Under the pieces are notes generated by a model that saw only the letters and a list, made by a program, of their open reading frames with translations, did not search any database and was not told where the DNA came from. Below are positions 36,601 to 51,600 of a stretch of DNA of 64,000 nucleotides, piece after piece (within the stretch, counting starts at the first letter, position 1; each line of letters opens with the position of its first letter). The stretch covers positions 10,072,930 to 10,136,929 of the forward strand of contig CM065325.1 of assembly GCA_033032175.1 (NCBI GenBank), written 5' to 3'. Origin of the DNA: Saturnia japonica. Lineage: Eukaryota; Arthropoda; Insecta; Lepidoptera; Saturniidae. The position numbers and the translations under genes are program-made.

Positions 36601-39600
36601 TAGTTAATTTACGTCATCATATATAAAAGGGGTATTATAGCTGCTATTGAAGAATAATAAATACGTAATAAAAATAAATTGAACAATAAAATTTATGAAC
36701 ACAAACATTATAAAATTTAACCTCTTTTTTAAATTAATATTTTCTTCAACAGGTGATCCACATTACTGGTCACATTCTGATGCCTACCGAAGTAAAAGAA
36801 ACCAATAATAATACAACTGAAGACAAGAAATCTGACGACGAAAAGAAACTAAAAACAGGGTCACTAGTAGCTGTCGGCAGGCCAATACCACATCCATCGA
36901 ACATAGAAATACCATTGGACACCAAGACTTTCCTATCCAAACACAGTCTTGATATGAAGTTTACTTATGTGGATGAAGCGTACGTATTTATTTATTTTAA
37001 ATAACAAATCATACATTCAAAGTTGTCATATTATACTATTTTATGGAATTAAACTATTGAGGTATTATGTACTACGTACTAGAGCAGCTATTACGAACAA
37101 AAATTGTATTTCACTTGATACAGCGAGGCGTGGGGTTCTCGCACTTTAATACATTAAACTTACTGATGAAATGTTATCCTCGAGTTGTTTAAACAGTGTC
37201 TCAGTACGCATGAAGGCATATTTAGCAGTCAAGCGTGTAACCGCAACAGGTGCCTGGCACAGACTGTGAGTGTGAGTGTATGCACTCGAACGAGTCTTTC
37301 AAACGATATCGTTGAGGTGTCATCTCTCGTACGTACAACATAATACCTCAATGAGTTAAACAAAAATATATTCCAGAGAAATTACTAAAGATTTAAGCGA
37401 TCAAACAAATAGTCCTAAAAGTCCTAAAAGGTAAGAGGTCCTCATAATATATCAAAGTTTAGGGAACTTACGATAAACTGACCAGGGCTGTGTCACAACA
37501 TGATATTATAATATTATTTTATTTCTCATAAAATTAGAAAAAGGCCTTAATAATTTCACTAAAAACTTTAATCTTATTTTAAAAAAGCTATTTAATACTA
37601 CGAAGTAACCATAAATATAACTTCAATAAACTCTGTGTATTATTACGTATGATTATTTTCATATCAGCTAAGAAATAGAAAAAAAAAACTCTTGAAAATG
37701 AATTAAGAATTACAAGTTTGTAGGAGAGGTACTTTTGGTTGTTTTAATTCTATGCTTTTTAGTTAACAAAAAAATAAATCACGTATAGTATTTACGGTAA
37801 TCAATTCTAAATGAGTACATAGTACTATTGAGAATATAAGTTTGTTCAGAAGTACGGTCCAGAAAAACGCAAATTGGTATTTTAACACTAATTAAAACTT
37901 GTGTACGAGTGTTTTTGAAATATGGCATAAGACATGAACTTATGATTAATTTATTTGATTTATTGACATGAACATTGATATAATAATCTAAAAAATACCA
38001 AAATATAATATATTTTCATTTTTTTTTATTCGCTATAGAAATAATTATTTTAAATATGGACAGATATTTCAAATAACGAATTGAGGATCAATTTTTAAAT
38101 TTTTACAGGTATTCTATAAAATTGTTTTCAGAATGTCACTATTCCTGAAATAAATATATCTGACGATTGAAAAATCGGCCCTAAATTACATACAATGAAT
38201 ATTTAGAAAACATGTAATGCTAAAATTCGTTGTGAAAAATATACAAGAGATGGCGTTGTACCATTATTTTTACACGTGTATCTGATCAAATTAGAACAAA
38301 CTGTATGAAAAAGCCAGTCAGTCTACTCAGAAGTCTATTTAAATCGTCTGCGTAATATCAACAAAATATCACCTTCAAACGTATTTTGTAGGTTAAACAT
38401 GATTTGATTTGGTGGTTTTGTACACAGTCCGCGATAAACGAACAAGGATTGCATACTATGATTATGAATTCTTTTAAATAGTCAATAGTGTCGAAATATG
38501 TTTCTGTGTGGTTTATTAGTGTAATTGTGATTGAACGTTTTGTTTATTTATGTGATCTATATCCCGTTATTCCTGGAGATGGCGGGATTTTTAAACTGTT
38601 TTGTTGTAAGTGTACGGAATTTTGTTAAAATATACATAATTTGAAATATTTAAATTATACTAATGTTCCTAGTAAAAGATTTTTGCGAAGGTAACAACAG
38701 GCAGGTCATTCAAGGTTGACTATGTTACCGATTATCATAATATGTATGGTTGTTTAGGTCACATTGGGAATGACCTTTGGAATCTATCACGAATTATAAA
38801 TATTATAAAATGTTATAGATTACCCTGAAACTCGGCAACAATAATAAACTCGTTTAAGGTAGTTTATTTATTTTGAAATATCTATTGCCTAATTTAAATA
38901 TAACCTGGTAATGGACCAAATAATTTTAGTTTATTAGTAGAATAACTGACTTGGCTGATAGTTTCTAATATTTCTTATTTTACTCAGTGGCGTACCTTTC
39001 ATCTGCCTACAATTACAAATTAATGAAGTTATATATGTAAAATATACCATTTAAATAAACATAATATACTTATCCACATAGTATTTTTTTTTCTATTATG
39101 ATAAATTACGTTTTATACAATCAACTTAGTAATATATAATTCATTTTTGGAAAAAATATAAGTTTATCATATATAATATCTAAAAAAGACATTGGAATTT
39201 ATCTAGATATTCTTATATCTTAAATGCGTAATGTATATTCTTTCAAGGACTTTTGAAAGTTAAAGGTGGGGCAATTCGTAGCTATTTGAACAAGTAAACA
39301 AACAATAAAGAATAAGTATATATAATTAAATTTAAATGCCGGCTGAACTTTCGTATCTTTATCATGATCTTAATAGATATTGTTACGATTGGTTCTACCT
39401 GTAAATTATTTACCCTTAAAATTTTACTTAATGTTACAGTAATTATGACATTGGTAAAATATGTTGTGATAATATGGTTGATTATTCTTTGTTGCAGTTT
39501 GTTAAACACACTTGGATTCGAATCCGACGAGCTGATCGGCCAATCTCTCTACGATTATCACCATGCTGCTGACAGTGCTTCTATGATTCAACAGTTCAAG

Positions 39601-42600
39601 TCACGTAAGTTTTTTTCTTTTACTTTATTAGCTTTATTGTATTCAACGCCCTCTATGGAATATATTCTTAACTATCAAGTTTTCCTTGTTCAGTATGTGT
39701 GTACGAAGCGCTGCTATTGTCCCCGCAATTATAGATGGCAGTAATTGTCCTAATTATTGGTTCACAGATACATATTACTTAGTTACATCATTGAAATATA
39801 CTTGAAGAAAATGCTGGATTAAATGTTTTTTTTGCATATTACATTTGACAAATCTATAATCATAAATATTTTCTAAAAGCGGTAATTTAGGCAAGAAGAT
39901 TTATATAAACAATACATTCAAATAAAGTTTTTGTGTAATAGAGGAATTACAATTATTTGTACCTAATCAATTCGTCAAAAAACTATTTTCGGGCGCTTAC
40001 ATGGCTTACGCTTGCTAAACCTTATGGGATACATCAAAATAATGTTGTAAAGAATTGTAGTTCTTCAAAAAGCCTAGGGAAAAAAGAGTCCACTATGCCA
40101 TAAATTTATTTCCTAAGGTTGACTCATAGTATCCATTTTTATCTTCAGCATAATAATTTAAAATATTACGTTATTTGCGAAGCTATTTTTTCTTATCAGT
40201 ATTAATCTTAATCCAGATAAGTTCGTTAGTTAACTTGGTCATTTAGTCTAGATTAAGATTGTGCTTTACAATTTTCTATTTAAACGAATACCGCAGAAGA
40301 TATCACGAATTCAAAATTATTCGCGACCTAAGAAATCCTACCTAAAATCCTATGATAAAATGAGCGACGCGAGCTAAGCGCACTATTCGTAACTATCAAG
40401 TTACATCATAACATACCATCACGCCTGTATCCCCGAAGTGTTAGGCAGAGGTGTACACCAAATAGGGGGCGAGCCTATTACCATTAATGGAGCACAAAGT
40501 CAAACTCTTAAGCTGCTACTAAGAATTTCATAGAAAAACCCAATAGCACTTTGCTCAACCTGAGAATCGAACCTATATCTTCGAGCATAGCAGTCGGGTT
40601 TAAGACCACTAGGCTAATGAGGCAGTTATGAAGTTATGAACTGTCAATATTAAAACGATAAACTTTAAATTCAGACTCTTTTTTTGTACCATTTTGTAAA
40701 TTGTACCCGTGCGAAGCTGGGGCGGGTCGCTAGTATATAAATAATATGAATTGTAAAGTGTTAACGATTACAATTGGAGTGGTAATTTAGGCGGCGATTT
40801 TAAAATTTTTTGTTCACAAAAACATAGGAACTATCTTTATTTTCGCCATAACTCGCTTAGTTTTGATGCTACAGTCTTCAAGTACTTTAAAAAATGTACT
40901 ATGAGTTTCCTTCCGAAAAGTGCATTGTTTTTTGGTGATTTCACGTTGATACTTTCAATTTTGGTGTTTGACGAATGAGAACCAACCTTCAACAAGCTAT
41001 TACTCAGTTTTATTGGATCTAAAGACACTATAAACCCACTATCCTTGTTTTTATAAGCTATATTTCCAATATGAATGATGTTTGTTTAAATAAAATATTT
41101 ACTTTTTGAGTTATTCGCGTGAACCGTCTGAAAACATGGTTTTTTGTGTTGAAAAATTGACAAGTTGCTTAGAATTAGTCAATCTATCTATTCCTATCAT
41201 CAGAAGGGGTGGCATCCACCAATCCATCCAAGGGGTTGGCAGGCAAATTTATACGGGAAAACGGACATTGGCTAGATTATAAGTTGGCGGTGGCTGGAAC
41301 TAAATCCGGAATCTCGAAATGTCACTTTACTCTGTTATATAGTCATTGCACTTTACTCTCGGATTTTTTAAAATCGTTATAGTGTTGTACCCACAATCTC
41401 ACCTGTTCGTAAGTGGCGATGTAGCCCAAGATGGTAGTACCCTAAGCTATATGGAAGGCAGGCTCTCAAGTGCAACTGCCGGAACACACCTATTGGTGTT
41501 TGGCGACAGATTATCAACTTGAGGGTGGTAGCTAGCCACACGGGCATTAGAAAAAGGCTTATCACCATGCTATGGTTTCATCACGATGATTTCCTTCACA
41601 CGAAAGTTCAGGCTCATTGCAGGGAGTGTTGGATTATTACATTTGCCAGTATATAGAGTGCTACCATGCCACCTCTCCTTTTTGTTATTTTATGTGGGCT
41701 CCATCTGTCCTCACTTTAGATCCTTTCTAGGTCCATTGAGCGTAGATATTCCGGCCGGCTATTCCAGCCAGCCAGCTCCAGCCAGAAGCGGAGAAGCCTC
41801 CTGGAGCATTCACAGGCTCCTCGAAGCGACCTCGGGTTTTTGAGGAATTCCGCCCTTTGGGTTGCAACTCTCGCGCATTGCAGGATTACTTGGGTAGTGG
41901 TTCCTTCACCCTCCATGCATGCTCTGCCCATAGGGCTGTCAGTGACACCTAGAGCATAAAGGTGTTTGTTAATTGAGCAATGGCCAGTTATAGTGCCTAC
42001 CATAACACGTAGATCACTTCTTTTAAGACTGAGAAGTCACCGCGTTAAACGCGGTTCAGGGATGGGCAGTGCTCCTCTTGACTGTCTACAGTCACTGGCC
42101 GTTGTCCATCGATCTTTATGTGTATCTGTTGTTCCCCCCCAACCCAACCCCTTATAATAATTCGAAATTTTTTAACAACTCGATAAGTAATACAAGGTTT
42201 ATTATAGAAATAACTTCCGGTGCCGCATAACAAGTTGGAATTTGTTCAACCCTACATTGACGATGTTTTGTCGTACTTATAAATCTGGAATGTCGGATTA
42301 CAGAGGGCCGGATTACCAAAATCTAATATAATTATTATAATTTACATAAACTAGTTTTATCAGACTAAACCAATGATCGACAATAAGACTAATTTATGAC
42401 ATCGTTAAAAATTTGAGTGATACAACATGTCGCATGCGGCGACAAGACACGTGATAATCTTTATTAAGTAAGGTAATAAATCGTCGAAATTACCTGGTGA
42501 CTCGTTCCGAGTGATTACGTGCGAATACGATTGCATTTATTATCATTATCCTTGTATTGTAACTTGTATTATCATTTATAATCTTATTAAACGTAAATCT

Positions 42601-45600
42601 TTATATTTATAATATATTAAAAAATACATTTGTTTCCATATTGTATAAAATGAATTGTAAAACAGGGAAAATCACGAAATTATAACACCCCGTAAATAAC
42701 TTTTGCAGGCGACTTTTACCCAACTGTCTTCCAAATAAAACTACTTGCGCGCCACCTATTATTATAAACTGGTTGTGATACAGATGTTCACAGCTTTGCG
42801 CACAATATAACTCACCAAAGCTTAAATTGCAATCGGGTGAATAGCTTAGGAACGCATAGAATACCATACATATACGAAAATAAATTAAAAACATGACTAG
42901 TACTAGTACACCTTTGCCTAACCCTTCGGGGAATACAGGCGTGATGGTATGTTTATGCTATTAGTTAAGTCCAGTGCAATCGAAAATTGGCCGTGATCGT
43001 TATGATATAAATGAATACTTAAATCACGGCGGAGGTACACTACGTAGCTGGACATGTTAATCCCATGTCGCTACAAACCTATGTTAGTAAACGGCCACAC
43101 AAAAACTGCCTATGATACATATCAAAACAGTCATTATTACAAAGTCAATAGAAATGACATATTACTGTATTTTGATCCGTTAAAAAGCCCTTTTTTGCAA
43201 AGTCTGAAAAATGTAATTACAGCGCTATAAGAGAACTCAACGTAATATTAGATTTTTTATAATCAAATCCCGTGAACCCTAAACTAATTGTGTATATTAC
43301 TTTAAGAAATGCAAATATATATCTGCTAAGAAGATTTTAATAAATTTTAAAACCTTTTATTTAATTATGTATTGGAATACATAATTTATAATGTAGTTTT
43401 AAGATTAAGCTAAAATTAATTTAATAAGCTATGGGCTATTTAGACTAAGAACGGAAGTGGATGTTTTGATAAAAATCCGAATTGTAAGACTCACCGTATG
43501 TGGCCTATGGTTTTATTATTTACTTTACATAAATCTATAGATTATTATCCTAAATACAATTATATCTATCCTTGAAATAAAATTTGTATTATTTACTTTT
43601 CCGACGATAGATTCATTTGAAACATTCTATATGATCAATTAATAAAAATGTTGTATTAAATTGTCTGTCGTTTACAGTTGGGCATTATTTTATTATAGTA
43701 GGTAGTAGATACAGTAAGAAAATATTAAATCTTGTTGTGTTCAGATCTCTTGAATTTCAGTGAACTCTCCTACTACTTAAATTTATTGCTTCTTGGAATT
43801 TATAACTTTTTTCAACATAATGTACATACACATTTAATCTTTTATTGGATTCCAAAATGATTACCTTATTTGATTTTATTTCTTGTTAAAATCTAATTTA
43901 TTTTTCGTCTATTATCTATTTACAAGTTAAATAAATAGAAAAATATACCGCTTACCCCATATATTACCTATACTCTACGATATTATAACTAATACAGTTG
44001 AATTATATCGTTTCGTTGATGTTATCGTTCGACTGGTTTCGAATGAGCAATTTTTTTCAGCACGAAGCTTTTGGCAATGTTTATGGAAAATTTAAACATA
44101 TTTAAAAACTTTTGGCATTTCTTTCTGTAAACATGTCTCGTTTGTGTTAGGAGGTATTTAAACTAGGTTTAAATTAAAATGCGATCATAGCGGTTTGCAT
44201 AAAATAACAAAACCTACCTACCTACACAATTGTTATCAATTATGTTATAAGTAAAATTTAACTTATCATATCATTTATTGTTAATATAATGGTTTGAAAT
44301 GATAAACGTATCATTGAGCGTTGTAGTTTTCATATTATTGTTTTTTAATCATTCTTGTAGCTACTTTGTAAAACTTCTTGTTTCCGCTGTTATTGACACA
44401 ACAACGACTGTGACTTTTTTACTAAAATAAAACAAGAAGCGTAGCGAGCAACTTCATAGTGTAGACTTTTTTTATTACAACATTGTCTGTTTGTAATGTC
44501 AAAATATCAGCTTTTTGTTAAATGCATATGAAATTATATCCGGTATCCATAACAAAAAAAAACATTTTTAGAATTTTTGTCTGTTTGTCTAATGGTTTTG
44601 TCTGTTTGTTCCGGTTAATCTCTTAAACGGTTTGATCGATTTAAACTAGCAGATAGCTGATGTTATGAGTAACTTAGACTACTTTTATTTTAGAAAAAGA
44701 GTTAGGCTTCTGCGCAAATAAAAAAATATCTGAAAAACGACGATTTTGGGGCGCATAAATAGGTTACGCTGAGTAAACCATAACAGATATATCAAATTAA
44801 TATAGTACATAATTGTAGATCTTCACTTACATAAAAAAGTAAACGGGAGCATAATATGTCTATATTCTAAGAATCACCCACAATAATCATTTTTGTATTT
44901 AATTAATCGAGAGCGAGGGTAGCACGATTCGCTCGAGTACCCGATTGACAGCATTCGTAGTCCAGGCGAGCGCCGTCACAGCTAGCACAGCTAGTCCGTA
45001 ATAAAAACAGAATTTCATCCATCATTTAATTATATTCAAAATCTTAAATATATACTGGATCTTACTCGATCATCGTCAAAGCATTTTCACGACAATACTA
45101 GAGTGTTAACAGATCAACATAATACATATTATATTCAGTATCATCAATCATAGAGTAACGTGTAAATATACCTACGTAAGAGAATCGTCAACCTAAAAAT
45201 ATTCCATTTTCGCATTTGAAATTGTTCCCGAAATAAACTAAACGTAGCAGTTATTTTTGTCCTGTATATACATTTTAATTCAGTTCACTCGAAAAGTTTT
45301 CCGCGAAACCGTCCACGTTCCTCCGCATGTTGCGTGAACTTAAAAATAAATAAAATTTCAACTTTTTAACATCACGTGGTGTCTTGTGATCGACACTGAA
45401 GAAACTTGTTTTTAACCGACTTCTACAAAAGACGGGAGGTTACTCAATTCGAATGTACATATTATTTTTTATGGTTGTTATGTCATAATTTTTTTATTTA
45501 TGAACCGATTTAGATGATTTTTTTGTTGGATAGGGGATACCTCAGAATGGGACAACAATTTCATTGGCATTGGACCTTCAACTTCGAAGATACACAAGGA

Positions 45601-48600
45601 AACTCTCCAAAATTAATGAAGTTGGTTTTCTTTTTTGTTAATAATTTCACTTACTGTAAAAGGAACCCGCATGTAATTTTTCACGGTCCTTAACCTTAGT
45701 AGTTTCGCATGTGCGTTGATACGTCAGTCAGTCTGCCAATTAACCGTGAGACACAACTAGTATAATATATAGATGGTTTATTATTAAAGGTAGGATGATC
45801 CTGAGGAAATCTAGGTAATATAAAAATAAAGTAGGTAATCTATAAATAATTTGAAGCAATGCTGGCTCAATGGTAGCGTGTACGGATTCGGCTTCGATTG
45901 ACGTGAATTTGAATCTCTTTAATGAGCCCGAGCTTTCAGCGAAGGAAAACATGGTGGTATGGCCATATTCTAATACCCGCCTGCCTAGGTACCACCATCA
46001 AATTCAAAATCTGTTGCCAATACCTATTTTTACGTGTTCCGGCAGCTGCACTTGATTGAGAGACAGTCTGTCCCTCACTAGGTTTAGCGTGTTTACCGTC
46101 TTGGGACATATCGTCACTTTAATATCATGTAATATTGTGGTTTAGCAATAAACCTACAAGGATTAAAAAAGGTAACAAAATATATTGATAACAGTCATGT
46201 TATTGCAATGTAGTGTTTTATAAAATTAACTATTTAACGTCTGCCAAATGCCGCCGCTGTGCATACCACTTTTATATTACAATGTGACCATGTGAAACAT
46301 TTTTTTTATACAATTTAAAAACAGTTTATGTGGAAAAAAGCACGTCACGAACGTCAGTTGCATTTTATAAATTATCATAATGAATAACAAGGCTTCTGCC
46401 AACGGTTAAATCCGCCTTGCCAAACGTGCCAAAAATAATTGTCACCTTTATGTATGTTGCAATATTACAGAAAGTGAAACTTCGAATTTTTACTTTTTGA
46501 GGTGTAAGGTTTTGACGTGGAACATAGGAATGTAAATATAAAATAGAATTTATTAACAACTAGCTGTGCCCGTGGCTTCGCACACGTAAACTACAGAATG
46601 CCCGCGCGAATCTTGCCCCCCGCTCCCGCCTATTTTAAAGACAAAAATGCTTATTGCGGGTGTTCCTTAGAAGATAGACTTTTTTGTAGGTCTTTTTAAT
46701 GTCTACAATTGTTTAGTACATTAATTTGCTGTATCTCTTGAGGTTTACTCAGCGTAAGCTATTTAAACGCTCGAATTGATTCACCATAACCGGTTTTTTT
46801 TTTAAAATGTGCGGAATCCTAATTATTTTTCTAAAATAAAAGTAGCCCACATTACTCCCTATAAATTCAGCTATCTACCAGTGAAAATCTCGTCAAAATC
46901 GGACTAACCGTTCTGGAATTACCTGGAACAAACAGACAGACAGGCAGAAAGATAGACAGACAGACAAAAATAAAAAAAATGGGTTTAGTAATGGGTAGGT
47001 GTATAGTTAATAGGTATCATATGCATTTAGTAAAACGATGTTATTTTGACATTACAAACAGACACTTCAATTTTAATATTTGTATAGATAAATACATTTG
47101 AAATGAAGAGTGTAATATACGTCTAGAATTGATGCACTAGTGTACAATTTTTTTTGAATTTAAGAGGGATTTTCATATTGGGCAAATCTTTGACTTTTAA
47201 ACTCAGTAATTATCTAGACCTATAGAGTTTTGGATATCTGTTAAATTGCTTTTTTCAATATGGCTCCTGCTTTTTAAGCAATTTTGCCAATGTCAAGTAT
47301 GACAAATATACGTTTTAGAGCTTTCCTGAAATTTACATATACCAGAAGTAATGTCAGTAACGATATGGTAATAATTGCCATCACAACTGTATCTGTGATA
47401 AAAATTAACTTTTAAGAAAGAATCCGGATATCTAACAATATATTTTATCGTATTACTTTGCTTTTTACTCATGTTTATTCAATTTTCTCCTCTCAAAAAC
47501 TGAAAAGGTACTAATGATAGGTGTAGTACCTAGTTAATTTTTTGCTATTTCTTTATAAATCAAGCCTCTTTCCCAACGGGGTAGGTAGAGACCACGTCCT
47601 TCCACTTGCTACGATCCTGGTTCTTTCGCTTTTTCAACATTTATCAACATTTTCATGCACTATTTTCGGTTCAGAGTAGGTACTCTTAATCTGACCTTTC
47701 TTCAGTACCTAGTTAATTTTTTGGACTGTCTTAAATATTCAATTAGACGAGGTCATGGCCGCCATTCTATGTTTCACATTTCAAATACCGAGCATAGCAA
47801 CTGATTGTAATCAATCGACGCATTCAATTATCATGTAGAAAGCACGCGCCGACAATGTGATACATTGTAAATGCCCTCCTACATATGTTTACGGTTGAGT
47901 TTGAAGATTAAAATAACTTTTCGATATAATTTATTATATAACATACAAAATACAGGCGTTAATATTATTGGATTCATTCAGATCTGATTGATTAATTATT
48001 TTAAGTTTGTAGATTTTAAATGTTCAATCTTTGTATTAATTATTATGTATATATTAGTTTTATTACATTTTTAAATGAACTATTATATTTAAAGGAGCAG
48101 GTACACAGACAGGTCGTATTTCGATGCATGATACCGCCCATGGGGCGGTTCCATTTTGGACGGCACCACTATTATGACGTTCACCATCATCACGACGGTA
48201 ACATCAGGGTAGTTATGGTACGTTACGAATGTCTGTAGAGATGTGAACTGTCTCAGGACTCGGAGCGAGAGTGCCTTGCTTTTTTTAGATCTGACTATAC
48301 TGTTAGCCTTAGGGGCTCTGAAGCCGCTGCGGCTTTTACAGCTTCACCGGACTTGGGAGTGCCTTGCCTTCTGTCGGTCGTATTTATATGGATTTTTCTG
48401 ATTGTAGTCGAGTGTATATGAACCACACCAAACACGTTATTTCGCCGTGTTTTTACTAAAACGAAAGTCATTTGTCGGAAGTTGAATTATTTTGACCGTA
48501 GATGCTCCGATATATTCAATTCTTGTGTTTAGGCGTTTTAAATTATTCGGTTATTAACTAGCTTCTGCTCGCGACTCGTCTGCGTGGACTTTAGAATTGG

Positions 48601-51600
48601 GTATTCACCTGGATAAAAAGTAGCCTATTTGTTTATCCTGGTTATAAAATAAACTATCTGTGTACCAAATGTCATCTAAATCCGTTCAGTCGTTTTTGCG
48701 TGATTGAGTAACAAACATACAAACTTTCATATTTATATTATAGTGGTATTAAAATAATTAATTATTAGTGAGTGGTTCTCTTTTTTAATGATTGTTATTT
48801 TCTTTTAACGAGAGATACATTTTGTCTTCATATTTTCCGTGATGCATGGACAAACTAGGTTAGGTTAGGTTGGAATTGTAGTACAAAATAGCTAGATCCA
48901 GCGGCCTTTCAGAAAAAATATCAAAGTAAATTTCTTCAGCTGTTTAGTATAAGTTAGCTATAGCAGCAATCGGTTGAATACATACCAAAAACAGAATAAA
49001 ATAGAGTGCTGCAACATGCGTGCGAGTTAAATAGTGAATGCACTTACTCGACTTAGTATCGATATTTATATATTTTGCAGTGTCATCATGTCGCCTATCT
49101 TAACAACTATGTAATACGTGAATATATATGTAATATTTTAGAAAATATTGAAATACAAGCAGTTCACAGTTATTTATAAATAAAACTACAAATCAACATG
49201 TTTCTGTTTTGTATCTCCCTCCAAAAAGAACTAATTTATTGTAAAAATGTCTCAGATTTTCCTTAGAAGTATTTTGTGGTTTTGCTTCATAGTTTGAGGA
49301 AACCTGAAAAATGACAAAGACTAAATTACTATTCTCTAGGAATATTCACAAATCAACTCCTTATTTCGATAAAATGTTGTCGATACATGTAAATCTGTAT
49401 AAAAGTTACGTTAAAATAGCAGAAATTTTGTTAACTTGTTATAATGAAATCATATACATTTGAAGAATTAATGTGATTAAATTAAATATTTTACACATCT
49501 TGTAACCAAATGTACCTAACATTTCAATTTTACTTACACGTGGAACATATTATTTTGTTGATATTCTTTGTTATATGAGTTACATCCAATATCCACGTAA
49601 CCATAATTAAACATGTATAATAAAGTTCACTTTAAAACCTTAGATTTTTCACAAATAGGTAAGTGGGATTTGTTTTGGTGATGATTTACCTTAGGCTAAT
49701 ACACTCTGATAGCACATACGAAACTGGTCTCGTATTCCTATCTCGTTCTAACACATGTGTATAATACTATACTCGTTTCTCTTTCGAGTTTCCTAACTAT
49801 TTTATATATTAAATCTATTTAAAAAATTTAGCCTAGTTCAAAATAAAATATATTGTTTCGATGTATTTCATGTATCCATAGTAAGAGGATCAATCATTAT
49901 AAAAGACGACATTTTTGATGTTCCAGGTAGCTATTTTTGCAAAAATAAAATGATTGTTGACGAACGATGCTGAAAATCAAGAATCGATTTATAAAAAAGA
50001 AAGTTTATATTCATTTAATCAATTATTTGCATCAACAAAATCTACTATTCATATATCAACATTTAAAGATTTGTTTTATACCAAAATATATAAAATCATT
50101 TTATATTAACATACCCCCAGTTATAAGACTAGTAATTCTAAGTTCTGTATCTCAATTGGAAGATGTATTTTCGTGCGTACAATAAGGAAATAATGCATTA
50201 GGATAATCCCCCTATCCTATGCTCGGCTAAATCTCAGTCACATGATATGGATCTATAACAAGTTTGATATATAAATATATAGGCCCACGAAATTTGTTCG
50301 ATATGCATGAAATAGGTAAGATACACTAATAGCAGCGTTGTAAACAATATCTTGTTCTAATACTTCTGATTGTGCATGCATGGGCTTGTGTTCGATCTAC
50401 ATGTATTGTATCGATCATTCCACTTTTACTTTTACTTTTGTTTGAGAGAAATTCTAGCTTGACTTATATTAGTTTATATAAAATTAGCTAGGCTTGCAGA
50501 CGTTTTTCAATCCTTTACGGTAGTTAATGGTTCGACCACAGCGTCACCTATTGGGTTCTAACATAACTATAAACCATTATTTTTAAAAATATATTACAAG
50601 CAGTAAAGTAGTAACTATGCCATCACACAACTTTTATTAGTGAGGATATTCTATATCCAAACAACATTCATGCGGTGTATACATACTTGTAAGCAAACTT
50701 ATTACATACACTCATAAAACACGCAAACAGTTTTATTTTAATTCTTTCAATTCGTAATGTGAGAGTCAAGAAACACGTAATTGTATATAGGGTCACTAAC
50801 CTGATACACAGGTTATCCTAGTTCAGGTGATAGGGTTCAGTCAAAATATTGTGAATAATAAATTATTATTATTATTATGTGAATATGAGCTTAATGGGTG
50901 AAGTTATTTAGAAATTACACGATCACTAACAGACGCGCAAAAGATTTTTTAAATAATATGTACACATACTAGTGTGTTTAATAAAAAATAGGATTACGAT
51001 AGCCATATCAATGTGTGAAATAACGAATGATATAATAAAAATAATGATATGCACGCTTTGATCACGACTTTTCCGTTCTTCACCTTGAACTTGAACGTCA
51101 ATTTACACAGACGCGACGTGATTCACTTCGCATGCATCTATCTATTCATTGCTTTAGCGTAGCGCCTTGGTCAACTTTCTCCGTATTTTTAGCAATCATA
51201 ATTTCCGTACAGAATTTAAATGTAGGTACTTATTTTAAACATACTTTTTATCATTTCTTCGTTTTCTTGTTTAATCGCTACATTTGTTTATACATAATTT
51301 TACCAATGTCTATCACTGTCTACAAAGATGGTGACTCTCTTGTTAGAACTATCTAGGGATAAGAGTTTTTGTGGCCGCATGCTTCTAGTTATTATGTATT
51401 ATCTGTGCCCGTAGTTCCGTTTATGTGGATGACAAAAGATCTCGAGAAAATCGTACGTTTCTTAAAACTTTAATAACTTTTTATTGAATGAAGATATCAT
51501 GATAATTTTTCCTTTTGATAAGGGCCAAGTATCTAAGGTGTAAAAAGAATACAAAGTTGGCCGTCACGGGACGCTCGACAGATATGAAATATCTTAGTGA

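Larger units (their letters stand above)
28167..36752 (+). other. HIF-1alpha intron 4 (8.6 kb)
   Basis: It contains a SINE (about 29415-29745), a short LINE-tail repeat (31877-32130), an antisense exon-like frame (33744-33932), a hydrophobic open frame (34721-34978) and a Tc1/mariner element (35218-36524). The rest, including 28200-29400, 29750-31870 and 32130-33700, is AT-rich with no recognisable gene. Confidence 0.9.

Noticed and set aside
41586..42233. Several short open frames on both strands in a G+C-rich block
   Set aside because: They are shadows of the LINE C-terminal fragment read on the minus strand.
48020..48238. Histidine-rich open frame (DVHHHHDG)
   Set aside because: There is no family match, splice support or conservation evidence, and low-complexity CAT/CAC runs explain the histidines.
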